Below, piece after piece: positions 9,266-17,689 of a stretch of DNA of 64,000 bases (its first letter is position 1; each line of letters starts with the position of its first letter). The DNA is from Perlucidibaca sp. Its GTDB lineage: Bacteria; Pseudomonadota; Gammaproteobacteria; Pseudomonadales; Moraxellaceae. The position numbers and the translations under genes were made by a program. The notes below the pieces were generated by a model. It was not told the origin of the DNA. It ran no database searches and was given only the letters and a program-made list of their open reading frames with translations. Location: positions 433,628-497,627 of the forward strand of contig JAHFSA010000002.1 of the NCBI GenBank assembly GCA_023265995.1, written 5' to 3'.

Positions 9266-10321
9266 TTATGTCGTGTGATTCAGAAATTCGTTCAACTGCC
9301 AAAGTGGTCCGCTCGAAATTTCCACTCCATCAGGCACCTCGTTTGCGAAAACTCTAATACCAACTGAGCTTTCTTCCAGCGCTAAGTAACGAGCACAGCG
9401 ACCACCGTCGAAAATTTGACGGGTGGTTGGACTAATTTCCTTCGTGATTAAAACCAATGGAACATCAGCATGAGCGCACCGCTCAGTAAGCAATGGCTGC
9501 AGATGTGGGTCATTGAATCCAAATCCAACACAAAGAAATCCGGTTGAGTTCCTCACAGCCTCATCAGCGCTATGCATTGCACTGCGAAATGGCTCGTCGT
9601 GCGTCCTGCGATACTTCTCAATTCCTGGCGTAACAATCGCCGGAGTCATACCCGGCGGAGGCTCCGCCATTGGTGGTAATGACACGACACTGCCAAATGC
9701 ATCGGCAAACCAACCAAAAGAGCCGTGAACCTTCCAGACATTAACCGTCCTCACCTGTCGCTGCCCGATGTACACGCGGGCAGGCGGATCTCCTACTCGA
9801 GCCCCTAGGAGGCCATAGCCAAATCCAGTGTAGGCGCAGAAGCCCGCAGCTTCAGCGGCGTACTCTGCAATCCGGTCGTAGTTAGGCGTTACAACATTTA
9901 CAGTTGTGGCTGTACTGCGAAACAAGTGTGTAAAGAGACGCGAGAGAGGGAGGCACCGACGGTCCGCTACAACACGCTGGAAGACGGTGATATCTGCTGA
10001 ATTAAGAAAGCGCCAAGTCGTATCTACGATATGTGATAAGACTGGCTGCGTGACTTGTATCTCAGACAGAGCAGACTCTAGATCTCGGGTACGTATCCGC
10101 TCAAGGAACTGCAGCCAAGCCTGCTGGTCAGCATCGCGCTGACATGTCAAAGGTAACGCTGACGCGGACAGATGATTGCCGAGAGGCCCCATGCCAGGAA
10201 TCCCGACTGGTACAGATGCACCGCTTCCCAAAATGACAGTAGGGGCCTGCCGTAGGCAGGCTTGGGCAAGCTCGATAACTTGTTTGATATCCATCTGCTT
10301 TTTACGATCCTTCGTTGTCAT
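9266..10321 (-). CDS. SIR2-family NADase of a SIR2-HerA defence pair
   Basis: This 351-residue SIR2-fold protein has a Rossmann start GSGASVPVGIPGMG (32-45), the TPNYD motif (N147, D149), the catalytic histidine in KVHGS (H199) and a late GFGFNDPHLQP motif of the SIR2_2-like group. All residues expected for NAD+ hydrolysis are present. The protein lacks the zinc-binding cysteines of deacetylase sirtuins, as is usual for prokaryotic defence SIR2s. It is the first gene of a two-gene operon with herA. The likely role is abortive-infection NAD+ depletion triggered through HerA; this rests on known SIR2-HerA systems. An alternative start is the ATG at 10294. The promoter should lie in 10322-10423. 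Confidence 0.9.
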   Translation of the reverse strand: MTTKDRKKQMDIKQVIELAQACLRQAPTVILGSGASVPVGIPGMGPLGNHLSASALPLTCQRDADQQAWLQFLERIRTRDLESALSEIQVTQPVLSHIVDTTWRFLNSADITVFQRVVADRRCLPLSRLFTHLFRSTATTVNVVTPNYDRIAEYAAEAAGFCAYTGFGYGLLGARVGDPPARVYIGQRQVRTVNVWKVHGSFGWFADAFGSVVSLPPMAEPPPGMTPAIVTPGIEKYRRTHDEPFRSAMHSADEAVRNSTGFLCVGFGFNDPHLQPLLTERCAHADVPLVLITKEISPTTRQIFDGGRCARYLALEESSVGIRVFANEVPDGVEISSGPLWQLNEFLNHTT

Positions 10322-10423
10322 CGGATACTAACGTGCTATGCCGATAGTAGTAAGCTGCCACCGAGTTTATGAATACCTACTTTCGATCTGTGAAACCGCC
10401 TATCGCAGGCGCTCATGCTAGAT

Positions 10424-11788
10424 CTATCCTTGGCGGCCATACGACATCCATATCTTTTGCAAACTCCCCCCCACCAGCTCCCAGGCCTCTTTCTGCTCCG
10501 CCTGCGTCGACTGCCGTTGGTATATCCGCTGCATCTTGTTGGGGTCCACATGGTTTAAGCACTTCTCGATAATGTGCGGCGCCACTCCCAGATGCCCCAT
10601 CAGCGTGGCGCAGCTCCGGCGCAGGTCATGAGCCGTCCAGCGACCACCGGGGAGCATGAGCGCATCCGTCTGCTTGCTGCGATTCTTCATAGGCTCGGCG
10701 TTCTCACCCAATTGCCTATCTCGTAGCTGCTTGCTGAGGAACTTCGGGCACAGACTGGCCCAGGGTGCATCTGGGTTTGATCGCCGGCTAGGCAGAATGA
10801 AGGGCGCCTCAGGCTCCTCTAGCCTCAGTACCTGCATCTGTTGCTTAGCAAAGTCCGACAAGAAAACCGCGTGTGCCACCCGGTTCTTGGTGTTGCCTGC
10901 GGGCAGAAACAAGCGGCCCTTATCTAAGTCCACATGCTCCCAGCGAGTCGCCGAAATCTCCCCCACACGACAACCCGTGGCCAGCAATAACCAGATCGTC
11001 GCCTCCGATGACTTAGACACCCCTGATACTGGAAGCTTAGCCGCGAGCATCTTGATCTCGTCCTCATCCAGAAAGCGATCACGCTCCGTCTTCTTGCCCC
11101 AGGTATCCCGTTTCAGCCCGAAGGTCGGATCAATCAATATGTACTCGCGCAGCAGGGCATAGTTGAACATCTGGCGAATGTCACCCAGCATGTTCCGCGT
11201 CATGACTGACACACCGCGCTGTTTAACCTTGTCGAGGATCTTGATGACATCAGGTCGGCGAATCTCTTCGGCGTAACGTTCGCCAATGACAGGCAGCACG
11301 TCCTTGGTGAATGTTCGGCGCACTTCCTGACCACCATCGCTACGTCGCTTCACTTCGGCAGTGACCCACTCCTCGTATAGAGTGTTGACCGTCATCCTGC
11401 GCCGGAGTCTTTCGGCTGCCTCGCGCTGCGCAGCCTCTTCGGCCTCTCGGCGTGCTCGGTCCATCCTGGGGTCTATGCACTGAGCGATGAGTTCGCGGGC
11501 ACGGTCTGCCTCGGTGCGTGCGGTCTTGAGCGATATGTCGCGATAGCTGCCTAACCCCAGCTTGCAGCGTTTGCCCCCGAAGGTGTATTTGAATAGCCAG
11601 TCCTTCTCACTCGCCGGGCGCACCCTGAGGAACAGCCCGCTGCCATCCCCCAGTAGATACTCCTGAGTCTTCGGCTCGGCACGATTGATCTCCAGCTGCG
11701 TCAGGATGTACTTGCTCAATACCGTCTCCAGGGGACCACTCAGGGGACCACTTTTGCTGCGCTTGGATGGCACGCAGTGAGACATCAT
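10424..11788 (-). CDS. int: Tyrosine site-specific integrase (P4/DUF4102 type)
   Basis: This 454-residue protein has an N-terminal DUF4102 arm-binding region (LGDGSGLFLRVRPAS... GLGSYRDISLKTAR), a SAM-like core-binding domain and a C-terminal catalytic domain. The catalytic residues are seen in order: R274 (ATGCRVGEI), a TKNR beta-hairpin lysine, H387-x-x-R390 (TAHDLRRSCAT), a late LNHVD histidine and the nucleophile Y423 (MQRIYQRQ). It is therefore expected to be active. The gene reads away from the tRNA-fragment attachment site located ~120 bp upstream of its start. It is the recombinase that inserted this island. Confidence 0.95.
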   Translation of the reverse strand: MMSHCVPSKRSKSGPLSGPLETVLSKYILTQLEINRAEPKTQEYLLGDGSGLFLRVRPASEKDWLFKYTFGGKRCKLGLGSYRDISLKTARTEADRARELIAQCIDPRMDRARREAEEAAQREAAERLRRRMTVNTLYEEWVTAEVKRRSDGGQEVRRTFTKDVLPVIGERYAEEIRRPDVIKILDKVKQRGVSVMTRNMLGDIRQMFNYALLREYILIDPTFGLKRDTWGKKTERDRFLDEDEIKMLAAKLPVSGVSKSSEATIWLLLATGCRVGEISATRWEHVDLDKGRLFLPAGNTKNRVAHAVFLSDFAKQQMQVLRLEEPEAPFILPSRRSNPDAPWASLCPKFLSKQLRDRQLGENAEPMKNRSKQTDALMLPGGRWTAHDLRRSCATLMGHLGVAPHIIEKCLNHVDPNKMQRIYQRQSTQAEQKEAWELVGGSLQKIWMSYGRQG

Positions 11789-11812
11789 GAAACAGCAAGA
11801 GAAGCGATATAG

Positions 11813-11827
11813 TCAACAAGCTGTTGA
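11813..11827. promoter_or_regulatory. Palindrome in the integrase upstream region
   Basis: TCAACA-AGC-TGTTGA is a perfect 6-bp inverted repeat 25 bp upstream of the integrase start. Its position suits an operator for the integrase promoter or a recombination-factor site. No experimental or family-specific motif is known to me. Confidence 0.35.
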
Positions 11828-11861
11828 TTTATAGAAACAAATATTTTCAATTGCGACAGCA

Positions 11862-11881
11862 TGACACAAGCTGACACAGCC
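11862..11881. repeat. Tandem 10-bp direct repeat beside the attachment site
   Basis: TGACACAAGC is followed immediately by TGACACAGCC, 30 bp before the tRNA-derived core. Adjacent direct repeats between an integrase gene and its core site are typical of arm-type sites bound by the integrase or excisionase. This is inference from position and repetition only. Confidence 0.4.
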
Positions 11882-11908
11882 TGAGAAAGTCAAAAATTAC
11901 ATCTACGA

Positions 11909-11947
11909 ACTTGGGGGTCGGGAGTTCGAATCTCTCTGGGCGCACCA
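11909..11947 (+). other. Attachment site: 3' fragment of a tRNA gene (probably tRNA-Arg)
   Basis: The sequence contains a complete T arm (GGGAG, TTCGAAT, CTCTC) and the 3' acceptor strand TGGGCGC plus A and CCA, ending at 11947. No matching 5' half (expected GCGCCCA plus D arm) is present upstream, so this is a fragment, not a gene. It marks the chromosome-proximal end of the island, where the duplicated tRNA 3' end is left. The GCGCCCA acceptor pairing is typical of some proteobacterial tRNA-Arg genes; the isotype cannot be proven without the anticodon. The intact tRNA is expected at the other end, outside the window. Confidence 0.8.
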
Positions 11948-11950
11948 TAC

Positions 11951-11995
11951 AAGCAAAAGCGGATCAATCGACAGGTTGATCCGCTTTTTGCTTTT
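11951..11995 (+). terminator. Intrinsic terminator after the tRNA fragment
   Basis: AAAAGCGGATCAA pairs with TTGATCCGCTTTTT across an 8-nt loop and is followed by GCTTTT. It lies 4 bp after the tRNA CCA, so it is probably the native terminator of the tRNA gene that was split off by insertion of the island. This supports placing the island border at 11947. Confidence 0.8.
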
Positions 11996-12048
11996 CAGGG
12001 CCGGAAAACCTGTTCCGCTCCAGCCCTGCCCTCTACCCCCTGCCCTGC

Positions 12049-13203
12049 TCACGCCGGCAGCAGGGCAGACTCGATGCAATTGCGGCCGTTGGCCTTGGCC
12101 CGGTACAGCGCCTCGTCAGCGCCCTTGATGAGCAGCTCCGCGACCTGGTCGCCAGCCCCGCCACCGCAAGCCAGGCCGAAGCTGGCGCTGATTCGCAGCC
12201 GGTCCTGTGTCTCGGTAACGATCTCGGCCTCGGCCAGCCGGATACGGCAACGCTCGAGCACACCCATGGCCTCGTGCACGTCCGCGCCCGGCAGCACGAT
12301 CATGAACTCCTCACCGCCATAGCGGCCCAGCAGATCCGTGTCGCGCACACTCTCGCGCAATATCCTGGCGGCCTCGCGCAGCACCTGATCTCCAGCCGGA
12401 TGCCCCCAGGTGTCATTGATGCGCTTGAAATGGTCGAGATCGAGTATGACCACCGACAGCGTCGTGCCCTGCCGGGCGGCGCGGCCGAGCTCCTGATCCA
12501 GAGCCTCCATGATGCTGCGCCGGTTGCTCAGCCCGGTCAGCACATCGGTGCGGCTGAGCAGGCGCATGCGCTCCTCGCGCTCCCGCCACCAGTTCAGCAT
12601 TTCATCCGCCATCAGCGTGATGAAGATCAGGAACGGGGCCGCAAAGAAGAACATGCTGTTCATCCAGAACAGATGACTGACGTGATCGACAGGCTGCACC
12701 ACGGCCGGCGCATAAGGCAGATAACCATAGGTCGAGGCATAGCTGAGCACGACCAGCACGGTCAGGGCGACGCCGCTGGCCAGCCAGACGGCAAAGCGAT
12801 CAAGCAGGATGAAGCCGAAGATGGGCGCACCGAGCAGGACCAGCCCGGAACAGAACGACATGGTGCCTATGCTGTAACTGGACAGCACCAGCGAGAGCGC
12901 GAAGAACTGGATGGCGACATGCTGGAACAGCAGCAGATCCGGCCAGCGCCGGCGAATGAGCCAGCCCGCCAGCACGATGGCACAGCCGGCGACAAGGACC
13001 GAGGCCTGCACCTGCGCGAAGTCGAACACGAAATCGACATGTACCAGACGCTCGCGATCCTCGCGGCCCAGCACATAGAACGCCCACAGCACGTATTGCA
13101 GATAGAGCGGAAGGGTCATGACCATGATGACCAGACCCTTGTCGACCGCGCTCCATTCCAGTGCCGCCGCCAGTCGCCGGCGCATGTCCCTCGTGAACAG
13201 CAT
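12049..13203 (-). CDS. Membrane-bound GGDEF diguanylate cyclase
   Basis: This 384-residue protein has about six hydrophobic segments in its first ~190 residues, a short coiled linker (LNWWREREERMRLL) and a C-terminal GGDEF domain beginning at DVLTGLSNRRS. The signature is GGEEF (296-300) and an RxxD inhibitory (I) site (RDTD) lies just before it, so both c-di-GMP synthesis and product inhibition are expected. The N-terminal membrane module is not assigned to a named sensor domain. It is the first intact gene after the island border and appears monocistronic. A role in surface attachment or motility switching is an inference from the enzyme class. Confidence 0.9.
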   Translation of the reverse strand: MLFTRDMRRRLAAALEWSAVDKGLVIMVMTLPLYLQYVLWAFYVLGREDRERLVHVDFVFDFAQVQASVLVAGCAIVLAGWLIRRRWPDLLLFQHVAIQFFALSLVLSSYSIGTMSFCSGLVLLGAPIFGFILLDRFAVWLASGVALTVLVVLSYASTYGYLPYAPAVVQPVDHVSHLFWMNSMFFFAAPFLIFITLMADEMLNWWREREERMRLLSRTDVLTGLSNRRSIMEALDQELGRAARQGTTLSVVILDLDHFKRINDTWGHPAGDQVLREAARILRESVRDTDLLGRYGGEEFMIVLPGADVHEAMGVLERCRIRLAEAEIVTETQDRLRISASFGLACGGGAGDQVAELLIKGADEALYRAKANGRNCIESALLPA

Positions 13204-13287
13204 GCGGAGTCTCCCGCGTATTCTTGTCGTTGTGCGCTATAGATACCCCAGGTCGCCGCGAAACGCATCCAAAACCGGACGGACATG

Positions 13288-13326
13288 AAAAAAGCGGCAC
13301 AACCGGTCAGGTTGCGCCGCCTTTTT
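13288..13326. terminator. Bidirectional terminator between the desaturase operon and the cyclase
   Basis: GCGGC-A-CAACC pairs with GGTTG-C-GCCGC around a 5-nt loop, with A-run and T-run flanks on both sides. It follows the 3' end of the minus-strand desaturase gene and separates it from the diguanylate cyclase promoter. Confidence 0.8.
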
Positions 13327-13371
13327 CATGATTCGTGTTCATGCTTCGGGCTGCCGTGCCCGATGCCGTGC

Positions 13372-14478
13372 TCAGGCAGTGACGGGCGCTCCAGCACGAC
13401 GCTCACGTGCCACCCTGGACGGGAAGGCATGGCGCAGGATGCGCCAGGTCACCTGGGAGGCCTGCCCCCAGAGCGAGCCGGTGTTGTAGTGCACGCCATA
13501 GCGCTGACATATCTCGCGCACCTCCGGCGCCATGCCGGCATAGCGCCAGGCCGGAATGTCCGGGTACAGGTGGTGCTCGATCTGGTGACTGAGATTGCCC
13601 GAAAGCAGGTTCAGCACCGGTCCGCCGGAGAGATTGGAGGAACCGCGGATCTGACGCAGATACCAGTGCCCGCGCGTCTCGTTCTTGAGCACGGTCTTGG
13701 GGAAGATCTCGACATCACGCGTGAAGTGACCGCAGAAGATGATGCTGAAGGTCCAGATGTTGCGCATGCCGTTGGCGACGAGATTGCCGGCGGCGATGGT
13801 CAGGAAGAACGGACCGGCCAGCAGCGGGAAGACGACGTAGTCCTTGAGCAGCTGATGACCCATCTTGCGGCCGACCGGCGCGAACTCCTCGCGGAACTTC
13901 GCCCAGCTCTTGCGCCCCTGGAAGAGCTGACCGAGACGCAGCTCCTGGATGGCCACGCCCCACTGGAACAGCAGCGCGAAGATCACGGCATAGACCGGCT
14001 GCAGCAGGTAGAACGGCTTCCAGGTCTGCTCCGGGAACAGGCGCAGCACGCCATAGCCGACATCGTCATCGATGCCCTTGATGTTGGTGTAGGTGTGATG
14101 CATGTAGTTGTGGGTCTGGCGCCAGTTGTCGCCGGTGCCGACGATGTCCCACTCGAAGGTCTTGCCGTTCAGCGCCGGGTCGCCCATGAAGTCGTACTGG
14201 CCATGCATGACGTTGTGGCCCAGCTCCATGTTGTCGAGAATCTTGGACAGGCCGAGCAGCAGCGCCCCGGCCAGCCAGGCCCAGGGCATGAGAATGCCGA
14301 GATAGAGCAGCGCGCGACCGGCAAAACCGGTCAGGCGCACGGCGGCGACGATGCGGCGGATATAGCGCGCATCCTTCTCGCCAAGATCGGCGACCGCCTT
14401 GGCGCGCACGGCATCAAGCTCGGCGGCGAAGCGATCAAGCTCTTCGGGGGACAGCTTGCGGGTCAGTGATGAGGTCAT
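13372..14478 (-). CDS. desB: Membrane fatty-acid (acyl-CoA) desaturase, DesB-like
   Basis: This 368-residue integral-membrane di-iron desaturase shows the three histidine boxes GHNVMHGQ, HNYMHHT and QIEHHLYP, separated by hydrophobic spans. It introduces a double bond into saturated acyl chains, with electrons from the reductase encoded immediately upstream (16-bp gap). The pair plus the divergent TetR gene matches the Pseudomonas aeruginosa desT/desC/desB locus, where acyl-CoA desaturation adjusts membrane fluidity. I chose the ATG at 14478 (MTSSLTRKL) because an upstream in-frame start at 14562 would lie deep inside the reductase gene. It ends before a strong terminator. Confidence 0.88.
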   Translation of the reverse strand: MTSSLTRKLSPEELDRFAAELDAVRAKAVADLGEKDARYIRRIVAAVRLTGFAGRALLYLGILMPWAWLAGALLLGLSKILDNMELGHNVMHGQYDFMGDPALNGKTFEWDIVGTGDNWRQTHNYMHHTYTNIKGIDDDVGYGVLRLFPEQTWKPFYLLQPVYAVIFALLFQWGVAIQELRLGQLFQGRKSWAKFREEFAPVGRKMGHQLLKDYVVFPLLAGPFFLTIAAGNLVANGMRNIWTFSIIFCGHFTRDVEIFPKTVLKNETRGHWYLRQIRGSSNLSGGPVLNLLSGNLSHQIEHHLYPDIPAWRYAGMAPEVREICQRYGVHYNTGSLWGQASQVTWRILRHAFPSRVARERRAGAPVTA

Positions 14479-14494
14479 GTCGGGAATCGCCTGA

Positions 14495-15562
14495 TCAGAG
14501 GTCAAGAACAAGATCGGAACGTGCGCTGCTGATGCAGATGCGCAAGGCCGATGCGGCTTCATGGTGACGTTCGCCAGTGCGCACGTCTTCGCTGCTGCCT
14601 TCCAGCTTGGCGCAGGCGCAGGTATTGCAGATGCCCATGCGGCAACCGGATGCCGGCTTCAGGCCTTCGGCCTCGATGGCCGCCAGCAGCGGCTGGCCGG
14701 CCGGCACCATGAGCTCACGACGGCTGCGCGCGAGCGTGACGCGCACCGGAGCTCCGCTGGCAACTGCTGCCGTTGGCAGGGAGAAGGCCTCGCCATGGAA
14801 AGGCACGGCGACAGCCGCGGCCAGTTCGCCGGCCGTGGCCACGAAACCGGCCGGACCGCAGGCGTAGATCGTGGTCTCGGCCAGGCCAGGCACCGCGGCC
14901 AGATGCGCAGCCTGCAGACGCTCGCCATGATCGCGGTCAGCGTCAGCGCGCGTCAGCACGAACTGCACGCGCAGGCGCGGAAAGCGTTCCGCCAGCGCCT
15001 GCAGCTCATCGACAGCGCAGAGCTCGTCACGCTGCCCGGCCCAGCAGATGAGCGTGATGTCGCGCGGCATGCCGAGCAGGGCCTGGGCACGAATCATCGA
15101 CAGGAATGGGGTAATGCCGCTGCCGGCAGCCAGACAGAGCAAGGCAGCCGGCGCCGCCGCGACGGTCATGTCGCCAAAGGCCTCGCCGAGTTCGACGACC
15201 TCGCCCACAGCCACCTGATCACACAGCCAGTTGCTGACCAGACCGCCCTCGACACGCTTGACGGTAATGGCAAGGCGTCGCGGGTCGCCCGCCACCAGGA
15301 CCGGACTGTAGCTGCGCGCATGACGCACGCCGTCGATCTCGACGGTGACGGTGATGTGCTGGCCCGGCACCAGACCGCGATGGTTGCGGTTGACCTTGAG
15401 CTCAAGCGTGACGGCATCACGGGCCGCCGTCTGTCGGGAAACCACACGCGCCAGAACACGCGTGCGGGACCAGACCGGGTTGATGCGGCCAACCCAGAAA
15501 TCATGGACGGAAGGCGGCAGGATCGAGTCTGCCACCGGCTTCAGCCACACACTGCTTCGCAT
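14495..15562 (-). CDS. desC: Ferredoxin reductase with C-terminal 2Fe-2S domain (desaturase partner, DesC-like)
   Basis: This 355-residue flavoprotein has an FNR-type FAD domain (HARSYSP), an NAD(P)H domain (GSGITPFLSMI, then YACGPAGF) and a C-terminal plant-type ferredoxin domain with CRMGICNTCAC and a fourth cysteine in LRICIS. It carries electrons from NAD(P)H through FAD and the 2Fe-2S centre to the desaturase. It is the first gene of the operon, facing the TetR regulator across an AT-rich 143-bp promoter region that contains perfect palindromes. The assignment as DesC rests on this gene order. Confidence 0.85.
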   Translation of the reverse strand: MRSSVWLKPVADSILPPSVHDFWVGRINPVWSRTRVLARVVSRQTAARDAVTLELKVNRNHRGLVPGQHITVTVEIDGVRHARSYSPVLVAGDPRRLAITVKRVEGGLVSNWLCDQVAVGEVVELGEAFGDMTVAAAPAALLCLAAGSGITPFLSMIRAQALLGMPRDITLICWAGQRDELCAVDELQALAERFPRLRVQFVLTRADADRDHGERLQAAHLAAVPGLAETTIYACGPAGFVATAGELAAAVAVPFHGEAFSLPTAAVASGAPVRVTLARSRRELMVPAGQPLLAAIEAEGLKPASGCRMGICNTCACAKLEGSSEDVRTGERHHEAASALRICISSARSDLVLDL

Positions 15563-15595
15563 GTTTGTGCTCGCTTGATCGGATTCGGCAATTAT

Positions 15596-15609
15596 TATAC
15601 ATATGTATA
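15596..15609. promoter_or_regulatory. Candidate TetR (DesT) operator
   Basis: TATACATATGTATA is a perfect 14-bp palindrome in the divergent promoter region. A second overlapping imperfect one (TATAGACATGTGTATA, 15606-15621) follows. Their place between the desaturase operon and a DesT-like regulator makes them likely operators; the sequence differs from any consensus I can quote with certainty. Confidence 0.5.
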
Positions 15610-15705
15610 GACATGTGTATATATGCTTGTGCGATCATTTTTTGGCCTTGTACAATACGCACACCGGCGATACAGCCCAATCTGACGGCTCAATGTGATC
15701 TTCTT

Positions 15706-16386
15706 ATGAACAGTCCCACGGTTATCGCCATACCAGCCACTGAGCCAACCTTGCGCACGCCGCAGGGACGCAAGGCCGTGATCTCGCGGGAAGAGCTGAT
15801 CCAGGCCGCCCTGACCCTGCTCGGCCCCAATCGCAGCGTGTCGACACTGAGCCTGCGTGAAGTCGCGCGCGAAGCCGGCATCGCGCCCAACAGCTTCTAT
15901 CGGCACTTCCGTGACATCGACGAGCTGGCCATCGCCCTCATCGAGCTTTCAGGCAGCGCCTTGCGCCAGATCTTCAGCGAAGCCCGTCAGCGCGCCAGCA
16001 ATGAACGCAGCGTGGTTCGCACCTCCGTGGAAGTGTTCATGGAACAGCTGAGCGCCGAGGAGCGCTATCTGCACATCCTCATGCGCGAAGGCAGGGTCGG
16101 CTCGGAGGCCTTCAAGATGGCGGTGGAGCGTCAGCTCCAGTTCTTCGAGGACGAACTGCAGACCGATCTCGTCGGCCTGGAAAAGATTCATGGCAACCTG
16201 TTGCAGCACCCTGCCCTGGTGGCTCGCGCCATCACGCGCCTGGTGTTCGCCATGGGCGCCCTGGCCATGGACATGCCCCCCGCGCAACATGGCGAACTGC
16301 TGGAGCAGACCGTGGTCATGCTGCGCATGCTGCTCGCCGGCGCCCGCGTGCTGACGCCCGAAATCGACCAGACTCCGGTCAGATAA
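15706..16386 (+). CDS. desT: TetR-family regulator of the desaturase operon (DesT/FabR-like)
   Basis: This 226-residue protein has an N-terminal TetR helix-turn-helix (SLREVAREAGIAPNSFYRHF, about residues 50-70), preceded by a conserved TPQGRKAVISREELIQAAL stretch. That stretch is typical of the DesT/FabR group that senses the ratio of unsaturated to saturated acyl-CoA. The C-terminal ligand domain is rich in hydrophobic residues. I chose the ATG at 15706; the frame is open upstream, but a start there would run through the palindromic operators. It is divergent from desC-desB and presumably represses that operon. Confidence 0.85.
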   Translation: MNSPTVIAIPATEPTLRTPQGRKAVISREELIQAALTLLGPNRSVSTLSLREVAREAGIAPNSFYRHFRDIDELAIALIELSGSALRQIFSEARQRASNERSVVRTSVEVFMEQLSAEERYLHILMREGRVGSEAFKMAVERQLQFFEDELQTDLVGLEKIHGNLLQHPALVARAITRLVFAMGALAMDMPPAQHGELLEQTVVMLRMLLAGARVLTPEIDQTPVR

Positions 16387-16485
16387 ACCATTCCGGCACT
16401 GCCTTGCCAAGCAGACGGCAGAGCCATGCCATCATGTGCCCGCAGTCCGGCCACACAACAAGCTCATAACAGGAGATGAAAGATC

Positions 16486-17397
16486 ATGCTGCACTGGCTG
16501 CCCGGCCCCATTCTCGGCGTCATCATGGCGCTGCTGTTGCTGCTGAACACCGTATTCTGGGTGACCCAGCTCTACATCCTGGTCATCATCAAGCTGCTCA
16601 TTCCGGTCAAGGCCCTGCGTGATCCGCTGTCGCGCCTGATCGCCTGGATCGCGCAGACCTGGGCCATGTGCAACACCCTGGTGGCACGCGCCCTCATGCG
16701 CATCGAATATGACAACCGCCTGCCGGTGCAACTCGACCCCAAGGGTCAGTATCTGGCCTGCGCCAACCACCAGTCGTGGAATGACATCTTCATGCTGATG
16801 CAGGCCTTCGGCTACAAGGCGCCGTTCTTCAAGTTCTTCCTCAAGCAGGAACTGATCTGGGTGCCGCTGCTGGGTCTGGCCTGGTGGGGTCTGGATTACC
16901 CGTTCATGCGCCGCCATACGCGCGAGCAGATCGAGAAGAATCCGGCGCTCAAGGGCAAGGACATGGAAACCACGCGCATCGCCTGCGAGAAGTTCAAGAC
17001 CCAGCCGGTCATGGTGCTGAACTTCCTCGAAGGCACACGCTTCACGGCCGCCAAGCATGCCCGTCAGGCCTCGCCCTACCACCACCTGCTGAAGCCCAAG
17101 TCCGGCGGTTTCGCCTTCGCCATGTCAGCCTTCGGCGAGCAGCTCAATGCCCTGCTCAACATCACCATCGTCTATCCGGACGGCTCGCGCGGCTTCTGGG
17201 ACTTTCTCTGCGGCAAGGTCAGACGCGTGATCGTGGATGTGCAGGAAATCACCATCCCGCATGAACTCTATGGCGGCGACTATGAAACCGATACGCAGTT
17301 CCGCATTCGCTATCACCAGTGGATCGCCCAGCTCTGGGCCGAGAAGGATGCGCGTATCGCGGAGCTGCTGGCCGAGGCCGGCAAAGACCCGCGCTGA
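16486..17397 (+). CDS. Lysophospholipid-type acyltransferase (PlsC superfamily, YihG-like)
   Basis: This 303-residue protein has an N-terminal membrane anchor (residues ~8-40) and the PlsC-type active site ANHQSWNDIF (HX4D), followed by the acceptor-binding FLEGTRF block. It should transfer an acyl chain from acyl-CoA or acyl-ACP to a lysophospholipid at the inner membrane. Length and motifs fit the YihG/LCLAT-like subgroup. A clear ribosome site (AGGAGATG) precedes the ATG. It may be linked functionally to the adjacent desaturase locus (membrane lipid remodelling), but it has its own promoter region and a terminator behind it. Confidence 0.85.
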   Translation: MLHWLPGPILGVIMALLLLLNTVFWVTQLYILVIIKLLIPVKALRDPLSRLIAWIAQTWAMCNTLVARALMRIEYDNRLPVQLDPKGQYLACANHQSWNDIFMLMQAFGYKAPFFKFFLKQELIWVPLLGLAWWGLDYPFMRRHTREQIEKNPALKGKDMETTRIACEKFKTQPVMVLNFLEGTRFTAAKHARQASPYHHLLKPKSGGFAFAMSAFGEQLNALLNITIVYPDGSRGFWDFLCGKVRRVIVDVQEITIPHELYGGDYETDTQFRIRYHQWIAQLWAEKDARIAELLAEAGKDPR

Positions 17398-17406
17398 GCC
17401 GTGCCA

Positions 17407-17464
17407 CATCCGGCAGCAAATGCCGGATGCCGGAAACGAAAAGGCCTCCTGACGGAGGCCTTTT
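17407..17464. terminator. Double hairpin terminator between acyltransferase and csrA
   Basis: There are two successive hairpins. CATCCGGCA/TGCCGGATG (17407-17429) is a perfect 9-bp stem. AAAAGGCCTCC/GGAGGCCTTTT (17439-17464) has a 4-nt loop and is flanked by A- and T-runs, so it can work in both directions for the convergent genes. Confidence 0.85.
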
Positions 17465-17485
17465 CATGACAGCGATCGCGGCTGA

Positions 17486-17689
17486 TCAGCCCAGATCCTC
17501 GTCATCTTCGTCCTGGCGCGGTGCCTTTTCCTGCTGGATACGCTGGTAGATTTCCTCGCGATGCACAGCAACGTCCTTGGGGGCATTGACCCCGATACGG
17601 ACCAGGCTGCCCTTCACGCCCAGCACGGTAACGGTCACATCGTCACCCACCATCAGGGTCTCGCCAACACGGCGCGTCAAAATCAGCAT
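17486..17689 (-). CDS. csrA: Carbon storage regulator CsrA/RsmA
   Basis: This 67-residue RNA-binding protein begins [18 protein letters not shown] and has the conserved [11 protein letters not shown] helix; the acidic tail DEDDEDLG is slightly longer than in E. coli. CsrA dimers bind GGA motifs in mRNA leaders and control translation. The start at 17689 is fixed by the family N-terminus and a GGAGAG ribosome site; an upstream in-frame ATG (17719) is rejected. The gene follows lysC and alaS, a common gammaproteobacterial order. A probable CsrA-sequestering sRNA is encoded at 37921-38081. Confidence 0.97.
   Translation of the reverse strand: MLILTRRVGETLMVGDDVTVTVLGVKGSLVRIGVNAPKDVAVHREEIYQRIQQEKAPRQDEDDEDLG

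Noticed and set aside
11840..11947. Complete tRNA gene at the island border
   Set aside because: No D arm or acceptor 5' strand pairs with the 3' TGGGCGC; only the 3' fragment is present.
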